Shown: positions 1-12,373 of the stretch, in pieces | How positions within the stretch are numbered: the first letter of the stretch is position 1 | Layout: every line of letters starts with the position of its first letter | Assembly (NCBI GenBank): GCA_946811695.1 | Contig: OX328126.1 | Coordinates: 86,685,536-86,749,535 of the forward strand | From: Gonocerus acuteangulatus | Lineage: Eukaryota; Arthropoda; Insecta; Hemiptera; Coreidae | Length of the DNA: 64,000 nucleotides | Reading direction: 5' to 3' | Notes under the pieces: model-generated | Told to the model about the DNA's origin: nothing | What the model saw: only the letters and a program-made list of their open reading frames with translations | Databases searched by the model: none | Made by a program: the position numbers and the translations under genes

Positions 1-1009
1 GAAAGGGACTACCACGGTATTTTCAGGATCAACAGGTCATCAAAGCGCCATCTCTTGACCATCCACATTGCCAGATGCGTAATCCATTGCTAGAGGGATC
101 GCCAAAGATACTGATATTTTTTGCAATCTATATCCCTTCTTTAACATCTTGCTGGCGGCAGTCGAAGCGTGTTCGACAGTGACGGCTCCTTCTAAATGGC
201 GGGCGTCGAAGGGCTTTCGACACCTGTTAATGCTCCACCAATTCAGTCTGTTTTTGTCTCGTCACACTGAAACAACTCCTTGCTTGTTCGTAGCCATTAT
301 AAAGGGGTCTTCTTCAAACCTGATCGGCCCGTCACTGGATTTTTCAACGCACAACCAACTTTTTCTTACGAATCTCTATTATTCTGTAACGACGAAAAAA
401 CACTTCAGCCAGGTGGGACGACCTTACGTCATGCGGTCTAGCCATCAACTTGTTAATTGATATGGTCTCTTGTAATTCTTTTTATGTAAAGGATGGTTGA
501 GACGATGAGCTGGGACTATAAAGAGCAATGGAAGCTTCATGGGGTTTACATGAAATGTAGATAACTTACTACCAGTTAAAACGTTTTGAATGAATACTGA
601 TATTTAAGAATTAAAAAAAAAAAATGTTTTCTCCTTAAAGGTCGTAGAAATAACATTTGTCTCTGCTTGATGAATATAAAATAAATTAAAAGACTTTACA
701 AAGCTTATCTCGTCAGACTGTCCTAAAGGTAAAAAGTTTCCATCCTGAAGTCAGGAGAGCTCTGAGCCTGCCGCGCTATTCGACTCCAGTCGTACGTGCA
801 TATTATCTTCTAGAATACATCCTTACGGCTTCTTTTCAAGTTCGTCTGAATCTTTTGATGTACACCGAGCACGCTTCGAATGAAAACCGCCCCCGCAGCA
901 GGAAACTCTAAATTCATATCCATCTCTTTCATTTTCTCGTTATGTCTCATTCTTTTCATGTCCCGTGTCAATGTATTCCAGTTCTGATGTTCTCTTGACA
1001 TGGCTTCGA
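1..1009. other. Unassigned sequence
   Basis: I see no exon, transposase, reverse transcriptase or RNA gene here. The open frames are short and show no family motifs. A short A-run lies near 614-624. The stretch may be intron or decayed repeat. Confidence 0.5.
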
Positions 1010-1285
1010 GAACGTAAAGGACGATGTCTGATTCAAAGTCTGAGGAATGGTAAAATAAGCCGGATTCGATTTCTACTTATACAAATTCTTAATAAATCAC
1101 TGACTCTGAACAGAAACATTTCTATGTACTGGCTACCAGGCCATGAGGAGCTTGGGAAAAGATCCATAGCAGATTATTACGACAAAAATGCAGTAAAACA
1201 AATTACTTGCAACGTTCAGCTTATAACAGGAAAATACTTGACGAAAAGGAAAAAAGTCAACGATACTGGAATAATGACGCAACTA
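1010..1285 (+). pseudogene. LINE relic, RNase H part
   Basis: The translation around 1125-1190 reads WLPGHEELGKRSIADYYDK. This matches the end of the RNase H domain in non-LTR retrotransposons (a W-PGH motif followed by an AD.. block). A similar WLPGHEEL motif occurs at about 15190-15220. The reading stops making sense at 1286, where a terminal-inverted-repeat element begins. The matching C-terminal part resumes at about 3094, so the two parts are one relic split by insertion. It is broken and not expected to be functional. Confidence 0.6.
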
Positions 1286-1835
1286 AGGGGGCACCTACAT
1301 TGGTCCCGATCCGATCCGATCCGATAGCTACCGACTGTCGGAAGAATAATAAACAAGTGCATCTCAATGAGGTGCATGCATTGGTCTCGACCTGTTTGGT
1401 TCTAGACCGTTTTCAGACGATTGGCGCAAAACGACGCATTGTGTTTAAAAAACGTCTACAGCCTGTAAATCTTAACCGATTACAATGCATTTTTTTAAAA
1501 TGAAAGCTATTAAAATTTAGAACAACATTGTCAATTCACATTTTTTTTGTTTCCCTTGTTTATTAAATTGCGTTGAAAGATATATATATATATAACCATC
1601 CAATGCATATATCCTTTTAGCTACCTTTCTTATAAATAATTTTAAAATATGAATACTAATGCTTTTCTTATCTTAGTGTAACAGTCAAAAATTAACTGTT
1701 ACACTAACATTTATTTTTAGCACTTTCCTCCGAAGGAAAGTAGCTATTCAGGTTGCACTCATGACGGATTTCAAAATTGAATTTCTTCAAATCTTTATCG
1801 ATCCTACCTAGTAGACACCGAAAATTACCCCCGTT

Positions 1836-1896
<61 letters not shown>

Positions 1897-3093
1897 GTTA
1901 ACGCGATAGCGGCCAGAGTTTTTGTTTTTTCGTCACGAAACTTGGTATATAGCATTCAATTAGCAAACGATTGAATGAGTTCGTTAACCACCAAAATTGG
2001 TCCGCCGGAAGAGGGGGGGGGGTTACCCCGAACCCAAAACACTAATTTGACCATGCCAGCCGTAATATTTGTTACATTTCAACGACACTTGGTATTCGTA
2101 GTGGTAATACAGAGAGAAAAGTAAGATATAAATATGAACTAAATCGGTTCATAAGGAGGGGGGGGGGGGGAGTTTACGCCGGACCCACAATACCAATTCG
2201 TCACTACCAGCCGTGATTTTTGGTATATTTCGACGAAACTCGGTATTCGTAGTGGTAATGTACAGGTAAGTATGTGTTGTAAAAATAAACTAAATCGGTT
2301 CATTAGGAGTGGGGGGGGGGGGGTTTACTCTGGACCCAAATTACTAATATACTCATACCGGTCGTAATTTCTGCTGTATTGTAACGAAACGCGGTACACG
2401 ACGTGGGTAACTCATGAGAAAGAAATGTTGTAGAAATGAGCTGAATCGGTCAATCGGAAAGGGTGGTTTACTTTGTAATATATTTCAATAGAAAAGCCCG
2501 CCAGACGTAGGTTCACAAAGCCGCCGGAAGGAGCGCTTTCTACCACTAGAGGGACAGTATCCTGTTCCTGCGTTAGATCAAAATACGATAATATGATCAA
2601 AATACGATAGTGTAGTAGGTACCATGTGTAAACAAAACTCTGGAAGCAAATTAATAATTGATCAGTTACTCATTACAAAATTAAAAGAGAACTATTCAGG
2701 TTTTTATCTTATTTATGTAGGATATTTTCAGCAAATTATTCTGGAAAGCAGTCTACACTACCCAAATTCTGAGGAAAGTGCTTAGTTATGCAGCTCCTGC
2801 GCGACGGACTTTTCTGGGACTGATATACTTCCGGAAGATTGATTGGACTCTCAAATCCTACTTTATACCTCCAAAATTCAACCTAATCGAAGGTTTATAT
2901 GCTTATTAGGTGGCATTTCTTAATTTAATCACGCATTTTCACTTCACTATGAGGTCATTTGACTAGCTTTGACTAGATCGGATCGGATCGGTCGGGAACA
3001 ATGTAGGCCGTGTTCGGCCGTTGTCGGTCAAACGAAATCACTTTAGATCGGATCGGATTGGAAGAAATACGGGTCTAATGTAGGTGCAGCCTT
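1286..3093. mobile_element. GATCC-rich TIR element, interrupted (copy 1)
   Basis: The left end GGGGGCACCTACATTGGTCC is mirrored near 3070-3092 (TAATGTAGGTGCAGCC). Both ends carry repeated GATCCGATCC / GATCGGATCG just inside. A second copy lies at 54681-55109. The two copies share interior sequence, for example GTCTACAGCCT and a tract reading CAACACTGTCAA/CAACATTGTCAA. Copy 1 is enlarged because a Helentron-like element (1715-2813) sits inside it. No transposase is visible, so it is non-autonomous. The superfamily is not settled. Confidence 0.65.
1715..2813 (-). mobile_element. Helentron-like element, family 2, copy 1
   Basis: Read on the minus strand, the 5' end is AAAGTCCGTCGCGCAGGAGC (about 2794-2813), with TAAGCACTTTCCTC a little further in. 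The 3' end is a hairpin (CTTTCCTTCGGAGGAAAG) followed by TGCTAAAA at 1715. The subterminal GCACTTTCC is the inverse complement of the 3' GGAAAGTGC. The interior has a (TA)n block (1840-1894) and about three diverged 150-bp subunits, each with a G-run (near 2014, 2157, 2311). The sister copy is 27161-28276. No target-site duplication is visible, which fits a Helitron-type element better than a cut-and-paste MITE. Confidence 0.6.
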
Positions 3094-3382
3094 ACTGACA
3101 ATAAACTCCGAATAATCAAAAATACGGTCGAGGAATGGTCATCCAGTCATCGAGAAAACATCGTTTTGGCTCGACTAAGAATTTGAAAGACCCGTGTAGC
3201 ACACGAACACTTAATGACAAGACGTAACAGACCAATATGTGACATACGTAACTTCGAAATAACAGTCACACATTTCCTGACAGACTGCCGCAGAAGAAAC
3301 TGTATTAATCTGTCGTATGATAGCGAGTATATGAACACTGTACTGACATACTTCAGAAACACAGGACTGTACGAACTTATTT
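3094..3382 (+). pseudogene. LINE relic, C-terminal tail
   Basis: The translation contains VAHEHLMTRRNRPICDIRNF and, a few residues on, THFLTDC. This is the usual C-terminal tail of Jockey/I-type LINEs: a helical RVxHxHLM segment, then a degenerate zinc knuckle ending in H-x4-C. At least one in-frame stop (near 3183) breaks it. It continues the relic begun at 1010-1285. Confidence 0.6.
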
Positions 3383-3734
3383 GATGACATTAAGCACTTT
3401 GCCTTAGATTAGATTAGATTACTGATTATTCAGAGCGATAAACTTACATGGTTTTTACGCCCTTTCTTTGCCTTAGAAACATTACGTTTCCACGAATATT
3501 CAGTCATGTTTTTATTTACCCACTACTTACATATACTTGCAATCTGGGTACATAGTAAGACCTAAGTCAGAAGATACTGATGGTTGTGTTATCGCCAAAC
3601 AAGCGGAACTCTCAATAAACACATAAATTTATAATTTCCTAGATTCATAGATAATGAAGATTCATCGCTGCATAGATTATCAAATAGAATATTAAAACCC
3701 AACTCACCAGAACTCCATCGTAGCGATTCCACAT

Positions 3735-4973
3735 AAAAAAGTCCGACTCGCAGGAACTGCGTCATCTTAGCGCGGTTACATCTCGAAGAAATGGAATAGA
3801 TTAGCATCACAAATCACAGGAAACTGACAGTAGTCAACTTACGCAGAAGCGGATAATTCTTAATCTGTATAAGTGAATACAATTAAGTACTGAAAACGTA
3901 CTTACTCTTTGACTACTGCTGAGAAGGCTCTATTCTAAACAACCAAAAATTCCTTGTCATTTTAAGTATTTTAAGTCTTGTTTTACTAGCAAATTCGTTT
4001 TACTGTTATAATCAACTGTAAATATGTACTTCATGGCGATTTAAATTCCATTCTGTCGTGGGTTAAATCTTTCTATATAATAAGAAATAACGGTAACTTC
4101 AGTTTTAAGCTATGAGGAAGGTTATATATATATGGATAATTCAAAACAACCTACGTCATCATGATTAGCCACTGCCATCATGATTACTACAGCCACTCCA
4201 AACTTATTATGAATACTTTAGACCGTTTCTTAGCTTATTTTACTACAATACTAATTTTACTGATAAATGCAATTTAAAAGTAGAAACAGCCAATTAAAAA
4301 GTGAGACAAAGAAAGAGAAAAACCATTTTAAAACAAGACAAACACTTTTTAAGTTTTAAGCGCTTATATCTCTCATTGACGTTGCCCCATCGAATATTGC
4401 TTCAGAACCATTTTTGTAGAGAATTTAGTAAGCATTCGAATGGTTTTTCCACTTACTACGATTTCCCAACCGTTATCGAGATATTTACGAAAAATGTATG
4501 GAGATCCGAAAACTTTTCATGTCTATTAATAAAATATTTTTTTTGCATACTTCCTTATATCCAAATATAACCAAAATTTAAAGATCTTAGTTGGGACTAA
4601 TTTACAAGATGTAGAAAATATTTCAATTGAATCCCGCGATTCTAAGTACTCACAAAAAAATAATGACTTACAAAAACATTGATTCCACTTATCTCAGAAA
4701 CGGTTAAAGCTATCGCCTTGAAAATGGTTTCATTCGTTTTCCTAGCCCAAGAAACCTATAAAACAAGTACCTGCAAGCATATGAACTCAAAAACGTAAGC
4801 GTTACGATTTTTTTTGCGCGAATTTCCCCCCAAACTCTATCTTCTAGTGGACGGATTCTGCTGGTTAACGAACTTGACCTTTCAAATTAGACCACAGATT
4901 TTTGTACCATATTTCGTCAAAATCGGACCATTTTTAAGCTTGCTAGAGAGCGAACAGACAAGCATATATATAA

Positions 4974-5024
<51 letters not shown>

Positions 5025-5161
5025 AATTTTAGCCACCTATAATTTCGTGATCTATAGGGTCTGAAACGTGAAAGTTTCTAGTCGGCACTTCTGGATTGCG
5101 TCGTGAGGCCAACCTCATAAGCGGGTTCTCCCTATGGAGATAGGGAGTAACCGCGCTAAAA
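3735..5161 (+). mobile_element. Helentron-like element, family 1, copy F
   Basis: It begins with an A-run and GTCCGACTCGCAGGAACTGC, with TTAGCGCGGTTAC about 30 bp in. It ends with a hairpin (GGTTCTCCCTAT...ATAGGGAGTAACC) and GCGCTAAAA. A (TA)n block lies at 4981-5021, directly after a segment shared by all copies (ends GAACAGACAAGCATATA). No flanking target duplication is visible. The next copy's 5' end follows at about 5158, head-to-tail. It carries no credible protein; the frame running into the (TA)n tract is discussed under findings. Confidence 0.65.
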
Positions 5162-5402
5162 AGTCCAACTCGCAGGAACAGCATCATCTTAGCCTGGTTC
5201 CGTTCTTATCCCTAATATAGGAAAGATTGACATAGAAACAGTTGTAAGTTTGGTTAGACCTTTCATGAAATAATTTATGATTCCAAATAGGTCACGGTTG
5301 TGAAGGTTCGCTCTAGAAACACACTACTTACTGTTTTTTATTTTATTTTACTATAATACTAATTTTACAGATAAATTCAATTTAAAAAAAAAATATATCA
5401 AT
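5158..5402 (+). mobile_element. Helentron-like 5' fragment
   Basis: This stretch starts AAAAAGTCCAACTCGCAGGA and carries TTAGCCTGGTTCCG about 30 bp in, which is the 5' end of the family 1 elements. It breaks off before another 5' end at 5403. It is probably a truncated copy joined head-to-tail to the copy ending at 5161. Confidence 0.55.
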
Positions 5403-6969
5403 AAAAATGTCCGTCTCGCAGGACTGCATCATCTTAGCCCGGTTGCGTTCATATCCCTAGTCTAATTTGGAAAGATTAAAATAGAAGCAGTTATTATTTT
5501 GGTTCCAACAGTCTTTTTTTTTTAAATTAATTATTATAATGGCGTGTCAACCCTTAAGGTCACTAACGCCATTCCTGTGAGTAGTAAAGTCTTGAAAGGT
5601 CATGATTTACAATCTTACCTGGAAGGGTCCGCTACACTAGAAACAGACTCGCTAGTGACAAGGTCTTGGAATCTTGGAAATCTATATTTCTAACAATAAA
5701 TTGTTTTTTTTATTTTACTTAACAAGTTTTATTGTCAAATACATTATCCAACTATAAGCAATTAAAAAATAACAAGAAATAAAACAGACAAAAAGAACCA
5801 TTGGAATAAACGAAATCAATTAATTTAAAGCTTTAAGCACTTTTTTCTCCGATTGACAACGCCTAATTAAAACTTTCTTCAGAACCTTTTTTGTAGAGCA
5901 TTTAGTAAGCTTCCGAATGGTAATCTTCCGCTTCATAAGATTGTCAACGGTTTTCAAGATACTAACGAAATTATACAAAGTTACCAAAACTTATTTTGTC
6001 TGTTAATAAAATATTTTATTCTAACCCTTCCTTTACTCTAAACGTAACAAAAATTTCAACATATTAGTGTTGATGAAACTCGAACATGCAGAAAATGTTT
6101 CAACTGTATCCCATAATTCTAAGTACCAAAATCAAAGACAAAGAACCCTGCCTAGGAAGGACGCTAGGCAGTTGAAAAGCTATATATCTTAGAAATCCAT
6201 ATCTCTAACATTAAATTGTTTTTCTTATTTTTCTTAACCTGTTTTATTTTCAAATACATTATCCAACAATAAGCAATTAAAAAATAACCAGGAATAAAAA
6301 ACAGACAAAAAGAACAGTTCGAATAAGCGAAATCAATTACTTTAAAGTTTTAAGCTCTTATTTCTCCGATTGACATCGCCTACTCAAAACTTTCATTAGA
6401 ACCTTTTTTTTAGAGCATTTAATAAGCTTTCTAATGGTGTTCTTCCGTTTACCAAGATATCCAACCTTTTTCGAGATATTAAGGAAAGTAAACAAAGTTA
6501 CTAAAACTTTTTATGTCTGTTAATAAAATATTTTATTCTAACCCTTCCTTAACTCCAAACGTAACCAAAATTTCAACTATTAGTTTTGATGAAAGTAGAA
6601 CATGCAGAAAATGTTTCAACTGAATCCCATGATTCTAAGTACCCAAACCAAAAACGGTATTCAAAAAATATTTTTCCAATTTTCTCGAAAACGGTTAAAG
6701 CTATCGCCTTGAAAATGGTTTCATTCGTTTTCCTAGCCCAGGGATCATATAAAACGAGTACTTAGAAGCTTATGAACTCAAAAACGTAAGCGTTACGATT
6801 TTTTTGCGCGAATTTCGCCCCAAACGCCATCTTCCAGTAGGCGGATTTTGCTGGTTAACGAACTTGACCTTTCAAATTGGACGAAGGATTTTTGTACCAA
6901 ATTTCATCAAAATCGGACCATTCGTCTTCTATGTAGAGAGCGAACAGACAGACATATATATATAAATAA

Positions 6970-7022
<53 letters not shown>

Positions 7023-7160
7023 AATTTGAACCACCGTTATTTTCGGTCTCTAGGGGTTCTGAAACGCGAAATTTTCTAGTCGGCACTTCCGGATTGTTTC
7101 ATTGTATCAACCCTATAAGCGGGGTTCCTCCCTATGGGGGAGGGAGGAACCGCGCTAAAA
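5403..7160 (+). mobile_element. Helentron-like element, family 1, copy A
   Basis: The 5' end is AAAAATGTCCGTCTCGCAGG with TTAGCCCGGTTGCG inside. The 3' end is a long hairpin (GGTTCCTCCCTAT...GGGAGGAACC) and CGCGCTAAAA. The interior holds two related copies of an internal segment (about 5820-6150 and 6310-6650) and a (TA)n block at 6972-7019. The 3' 400 bp are close to copies B, C, D and E. No coding capacity is seen beyond the short frame shared by the family. Confidence 0.65.
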
Positions 7161-7214
7161 GTGATTTGAACAAAGAAAAAAAACAGTTAAAAAGAAAAAA
7201 AAAACACATTTGAA

Positions 7215-7400
7215 GTTTTGAATCTGACCATTACTCGCTGAGCTAGACCGCGAACAGACAAATATATATAACCACCGTTATTTTTGGTCTGTAGGGGTTC
7301 TGAAGCGCAAAATTTTCTAGTCAGCACATCAAGATTGCGTCATGAGGTCACCCTTATGAGAGGGGTTCCGCCCTATGGAGGCACCACAACGAAACTAGCA
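7215..7400 (+). mobile_element. Helentron-like 3' fragment
   Basis: Contains the family segment GCGAACAGACAAATATATA, then AACCACCGTTATTTTTGGTC and a partial hairpin stem (GGGTTCCGCCCTATGGAGG). The CTAAAA terminus is missing. It is a truncated copy just downstream of copy A. Confidence 0.55.
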
Positions 7401-7711
7401 CTTCGGCCATTTTAAGCACCATTTCTAAAACGGTGGTGGTTTAATCCCAATCATTTTTTAATAATTTAAAAATAACTAAATAAATGTGTATGGTGTTTTT
7501 GAATGGCTGACTTCTACATTTATGACCCTTTCCAGGTAGTGTACAAATCTATCTGTACCTTATTGTTACCTGAAAAACGGAACGCTGAGATTTGTTGGAA
7601 AGAAATCCGGATTTGTCGTTTTTGGGTCCACTTTATAAGTATTTCTTCACGATATACGGAAGGGAAACCATCAAAATAAAAATGTGTAAAATTATATTAA
7701 TTTGAAGATGA

Positions 7712-7870
7712 GCCAATGGCCATAGCTACGTTGAATTCACCGGTACCTCTATATCACCGAAGTTAAGAAACTTCGGGCGTGGCCAGTACCTGAATGGGTA
7801 TAAGTGGGTGGCAACCTTTAGATAGTAAGGCGTTAATAGCCGAATTGTTGATACGCCCTTAAACACCAAA
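7712..7870 (+). mobile_element. 5S rRNA-derived SINE (SINE3-like), degraded
   Basis: The segment 7712-7815 reads like a decayed 5S rRNA: GCCAATGGCCATAGCTACG, then ATCACCGAAGTTAAGAAACT and GGGCGTGGCCAGTACCTG. The tail TTAATAGCCGAATTGTTGAT resembles the tails of the copies at 12374 and 60281. A true 5S gene is ruled out by the mutated internal promoter region and the attached SINE tail. Confidence 0.65.
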
Positions 7871-8397
7871 AACAATATGAAGATGACTATAAAATATATG
7901 GCAACTTCTATCTTGAAATTATATTGAAGGAAGATAGGTTCTCAAAGTTGCAACTATCTCTCGAAACTATCCTTCGAAAGATGGGGGGGGGGCTTAGATA
8001 GAACCCTTTCAGCCGATAGTTTAAGAAAGGCTTCATGCTCGGTGGGTCTTGTAAGGGCTTTCCAACTATTTTCATATAAAGCATCTTTCAAATTTATACA
8101 AAGTGGAACAACCTTTTCTTTGAAGGATAGAAATATGTTATTCGACCCTTCAACCTATCTTTATATATCAGAGTAGGGAATTATTCAATTTTTTTTTGTT
8201 CAATAATCATCCAAATAAATTTTCATTGAATAAGAATATATTCATTGAATAAATTATTCATCCACTGATTTATTTTTTAATCAATGAATAACAGGGACGG
8301 CTCAATATTAAATACATTTTTATTGAATTAAAATGTATTCATATATTTAGTTATTCGAGAAGTCGTTCTTTGCAGACTAAGGATAGGCCATTCCCGA

Positions 8398-8950
8398 CTT
8401 AAACACACCCCCGTGGTGCCATTTGATATCCTACCCGAAGGTAAGACATCTCGAGCCCGAATGAGTAGCGGGCCCGGACAGCAAAACTTAAATGGGACAA
8501 GCCCAGGGCCAGTCTACTCTCCGTGCGGATTTCTATCTCCCAGAGCCTGAAGGTACAAGACAGGACAGACCAACTTGTCAGTACTGTAATACACCACTTA
8601 CCATCAAACACATCATCACAGACTGTAGACAAAGACAAAATGATAACATCCCGCAAAACATGCACGAACTACTCACAGATGACCGTCACTACATCGGACA
8701 AATATTCGAATACCTCAAACATTTAAACATTTATGACCTCGTCTAATTTCTCATGAACAAACTATATACGTATTCAAATATAAATGCAACTGATTAAGAA
8801 CTAAAGCCAATCTCTACAAGGAAGGAACTATGTCCTCTTCCTCTATTATTTTCTAATTCCTTTATTGTCATTGATTTATTTTCATACATTTGTAAAATTA
8901 GGCCACTTGGTTGTTGAGTCGCCACAGTTGCGAAAAAATAAATAAATAAA
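8398..8950 (+). pseudogene. LINE 3' end with zinc knuckle
   Basis: The + strand frame at about 8492-8746 reads ...CQYCNTPLTIKHIITDC..., a CX2CX7HX4C zinc knuckle typical of the C-terminus of I/Jockey-like LINE ORF2 proteins. The frame ends at a stop near 8746. An untranslated tail follows, ending in A-rich repeats (AATAAATAAATAAAAT, about 8935-8950). It is 5'-truncated with no reverse transcriptase present. Confidence 0.65.
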
Positions 8951-9014
8951 ATAGAAAATAAAAATATTTAGTTATTCATGATTTGTTTTTTTTTTCTTGA
9001 ATAATTAATTATTC

Positions 9015-9150
9015 TAGGGAACGGATTCTGCTGGTTAACGAATTTAACGTTTGAAATCTGACGGAAGATTTTTGTACCAAATTTCATCAAAATCGGGCCA
9101 TTATTCACTGAACTAGAGCGCAAACAGACACACGCACACATACTCACATA
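9015..9150 (+). mobile_element. Helentron-like internal fragment
   Basis: Shares TTTTTGTACCAAATTTCATC and the CTGCTGGTTAACGAA segment with the family 1 copies, and keeps GAGCGCAAACAGACACACGC where others have GAGCGAACAGACAAATATA. The (TA)n block is absent or replaced by CA-rich sequence. Both ends of the element are missing. Confidence 0.5.
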
Positions 9151-9599
9151 TATATTGGAACTTGTATAATTCAAACACCTAGGAACCGATAAAAAAGTTC
9201 TTATTAGAAAAGGTGCTAAAAAATCGAACTTCATCTTTTCAAATTTTTAAATAAAAAAAAAAAAAAAAAGACAACACATACATAATAAACGTTAAAGTTT
9301 TGAAACTTCTAGGCTTCGACGTCTTAAATCAGCACCTCACTGAAGTGGACTCTACACCAGAAATTTAAGGCACAAACAATAAATCAGATCTAGGCGATGA
9401 CGGACATTTAACAGAATAAGAAATGAAGATGGGAGGGATGGTGGAAGGGAATTCTTGGATAAAACGATAGGATCTAACTACAACCCCTGGAAGGGAGGAA
9501 GCACGACCACCACTTTACAGAACTCCTAGAGTCCAAGAACTAGACTATGAGACCGCCGCGCTTCTTGTCCCAGAACCCCTACATTGAACCCCCTCACTG

Positions 9600-9832
9600 A
9601 ACCCCCTCACTGACTTCAACACATGCACTTGTGACAATCATACTGAACAAACGTACTTTCACTTAATTTACGACTGCTCACTAACAGAAGAATACAGGAC
9701 AACGTTAACAAACACTATTAAAAAAGATAAAAAAGAGTGGCCATTAAGCCCAAAGGAGCTCTACGAAAAATATCCTCTGGCTCTAGAAAAAATGATCAAA
9801 CAAGTACACGAAGATTCAAGATTAAGATATTA
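9600..9832 (+). pseudogene. LINE C-terminal fragment
   Basis: The + strand translation reads NTCTCDNHTEQTYFHLIYDC, a variant knuckle of the type seen at LINE C-termini. An uninterrupted frame then continues through ELYEKYPLALEKMIKQVHED to a stop at about 9832. Upstream frames are broken. It differs from the 8398-8950 fragment, so it is probably a separate LINE family. Confidence 0.55.
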
Positions 9833-9894
9833 GATTCGGAACCTCTGTGTTGTTGGCTAATCTCATGTATGAGTAAAGTTGGAGGAACAATGAT

Positions 9895-10298
9895 TTATAT
9901 TGCTTATATTGATTTATCTGTTAGCTTTATATTCTTATATTTATAATAATATTTTATATCTATATTTTTATATTTGTATTCTTCATCTATATTTTATATT
10001 TACATTCTATATTTATATTCTATATTTGTATTTTATATTTATATATTTTTATACCCATATTTTATATTTATATTTTAAATTATATTTTATATTTATATTT
10101 TAAATTTATTTTTATATTTATATTTTATATTTATATCTTATATTTATATTTAATATTTATATTTTATATTTATATTTTATGTTTATATCTTATATAAATA
10201 TTTATATTTAGATTATATATTTATATTTACATTAGTATTTTATACTTGAATCTTATATTTGTATTCTATATTTATGTTTTGTGTATGTATGTGTGTAT

Positions 10299-10390
<92 letters not shown>

Positions 10391-10590
10391 GTGTGTGTGT
10401 GTGTATATATATGTATATGTGTATGTATATGTGTGTATATATATGTATATAGGTATGTATATGTACATATGTATGAATATATTATATTTATTTATTTTAT
10501 TTTTATATTTATATTTTGTATTTATTTATAATATTTATATTTTATATTTACATTTTATATTTATATCTAATATTTATATTTACTATATGC
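9895..10590. repeat. AT-rich minisatellite with (TG)n/(TA)n core
   Basis: Imperfect tandem runs of TATATTTATATTT and TTTATATTT fill the stretch. A (TG)n run (about 10300-10332) joins a (TA)n run (about 10339-10390), followed by mixed TATG/TGTA repeats to 10470. Open frames here are only dipeptide repeats and are not genes. Confidence 0.9.
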
Positions 10591-11004
10591 TTTGTTTTTG
10601 CAAAGTTTTTCTTTGCTCTTTCATATTAAATTTAGACTAATGTTAGAGGGAATTTCTGTAAATTGTATTCTACTAGAATGACATTCGATATAAGATTTAG
10701 ACTATACCAGATACATACTAGGTTAAAAATATGATGCCTCTCTCAAAAAAAAAAAAAAAAAAAAAAAAAACTGTACATAAAGTGTAAATATTGTTTATAT
10801 AAAATCTATATATTTAAAACGAAATGTAATATATATATAAAAAAAAATGTATGTTATATGCAAAGCATGGGACATGCAGAATAAACTCCCTCTCTATAGG
10901 GTTACTATAGGGAGGAAATAGAGAACCCCTACATCCGTATCTTACTATCCTTGTTACCCGAGGGCAGAATATTTTGACGAGATTTAAGATGACCGCCTCT
11001 CTGG

Positions 11005-11214
11005 CATGGGCGTATATAAGGGGGGGGGGGGGGAGGGGCTGCAGCCCCCCCGAAATTTTGATTTGATTGTTAACAACTTTATAAAACCCTTAAAAATAAA
11101 TTAAATAAGATAATTTAGTTCATAAAAAATATTCTATTTTGAGTGTATTATCGGTCTCAGCCCCCCCGAAATTTTCCCAGCCCCCTCCGAAATTATTTCC
11201 TATATACGCCCATG
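11005..11214. mobile_element. hAT-type MITE, copy 1
   Basis: Starts CATGGGCGTATATA and ends TATATACGCCCATG, terminal inverted repeats of about 13 bp. It is flanked by CTCTCTGG (10997-11004) and CTTTCTGG (11215-11222), an 8-bp duplication with one mismatch. An 8-bp duplication is characteristic of hAT elements. Inside the ends are G- and C-runs with CTGCAGCCCC. Two further copies lie at 21136 and 49100. Confidence 0.8.
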
Positions 11215-11428
11215 CTTTCTGGCCACTTCCCATAGGAGGTACAGCCTCGTAAAAAATTCGAATTATCCAAAACTTTATTCGAATTAACCACGATTTTTTA
11301 AAATATTTTTTATGCCCTAAATTCTAGGGACCGAGAGAAATATTCGAATTAAAGACAATTTCGAATTATCCATGTTCTACTGTATATATATATATATATA
11401 TTTGATCAAATTCGGACCATTTTTTAGC

Positions 11429-11485
<57 letters not shown>

Positions 11486-12373
11486 ACTGAGGGACTTTTT
11501 TAGGTAGGGACGTTGCGAAAATTGTATTCTGATTACTGCCTCAATAGTTCTTCTCCTTCAGATTTCACTACAAAAATGTACAATTTTTGTTCAAATAAGA
11601 AAAAGTTGAATCGAAAATAATGACTTTCTTAGCGAATGATTACTAATTCCCGGGTTTTCCAGAATGGCGAAATTACAAAAGTAATAAACAGGACGAGGAG
11701 TTGTTTAATATAAATTGGACTTGATTGTACTTTGATGTTTGCATAATAAAGCCCTCAGTGTTGCCAACTTTATCTCAAAGACAAATTATTTCATAAATTT
11801 TAACCTTGTTTAATGTGTATTTTACTCAACTACCTTGTTTATTCATCCCAAGATTAAACTAATATTTGTCTTGCTTCTGCTTCCCCCCCTCTCATCCGCC
11901 CACTTTTCCCCGGAAAAATTCTCATTAAGCCATATTGAACCAAGTTGATTGGAAGACGTTGGAAAATTCTCCCCCTCCCGCTCTTTTCCGGCTCCAAAGG
12001 GGCAGAAAATTAAATTTTATCTGTCGACTCTTAAAATCGAGAGAGTGCTTCTTCTCTCTCTCGAGAGAGAGTAATTAACGAATAATTATTCTCCCTCTCA
12101 ATGTCCGAATGGAATGGAATTATTCCCGCCAAAAATACGTATAATTGGCGGGAGAAGAATTAACTTATTTGAGTGGGAAGGTTTATTGTTCTCATTTCCT
12201 ACACCTCGGAGAATTCCCTATCATTGTCCGGCGATTAGGAAATGTTTGGTATAATGAAACATTCCTACAAAAGTGTTGATAGTAAAAACTTATCTATTCT
12301 CCTTGTAATCATGATCTCTATTTCAGAACGATTATAATTAATTTGGTTATACATAAAAAAGTTGTAAGTAAGA
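11215..12373. other. Non-coding, partly repetitive stretch
   Basis: Near 11250-11380 there are ATTCGAATTATCC / ATTCGAATTAACC / AATTTCGAATTATCC motifs that resemble decayed TIRs of a cut-and-paste element. Two (TA)n runs follow (about 11384-11401 and 11433-11478). From 11480 to 12373 I see no family motif or exon, only CT-rich and GA-rich patches (for example GAGAGAGTGCTTCTTCTCTC near 12040). Confidence 0.5.

Noticed and set aside
149..460. 103-residue frame near the window start
   Set aside because: No recognisable family, no repeat partner, and composition consistent with a chance frame.
1777..1974. 65-residue frame with Tyr-Ile run
   Set aside because: It crosses the (TA)n block of a Helentron-like element.
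10246..10531. Overlapping long open frames of Tyr/Ile/Val/Cys
   Set aside because: They are translations of (TA)n and (TG)n repeats on both strands.
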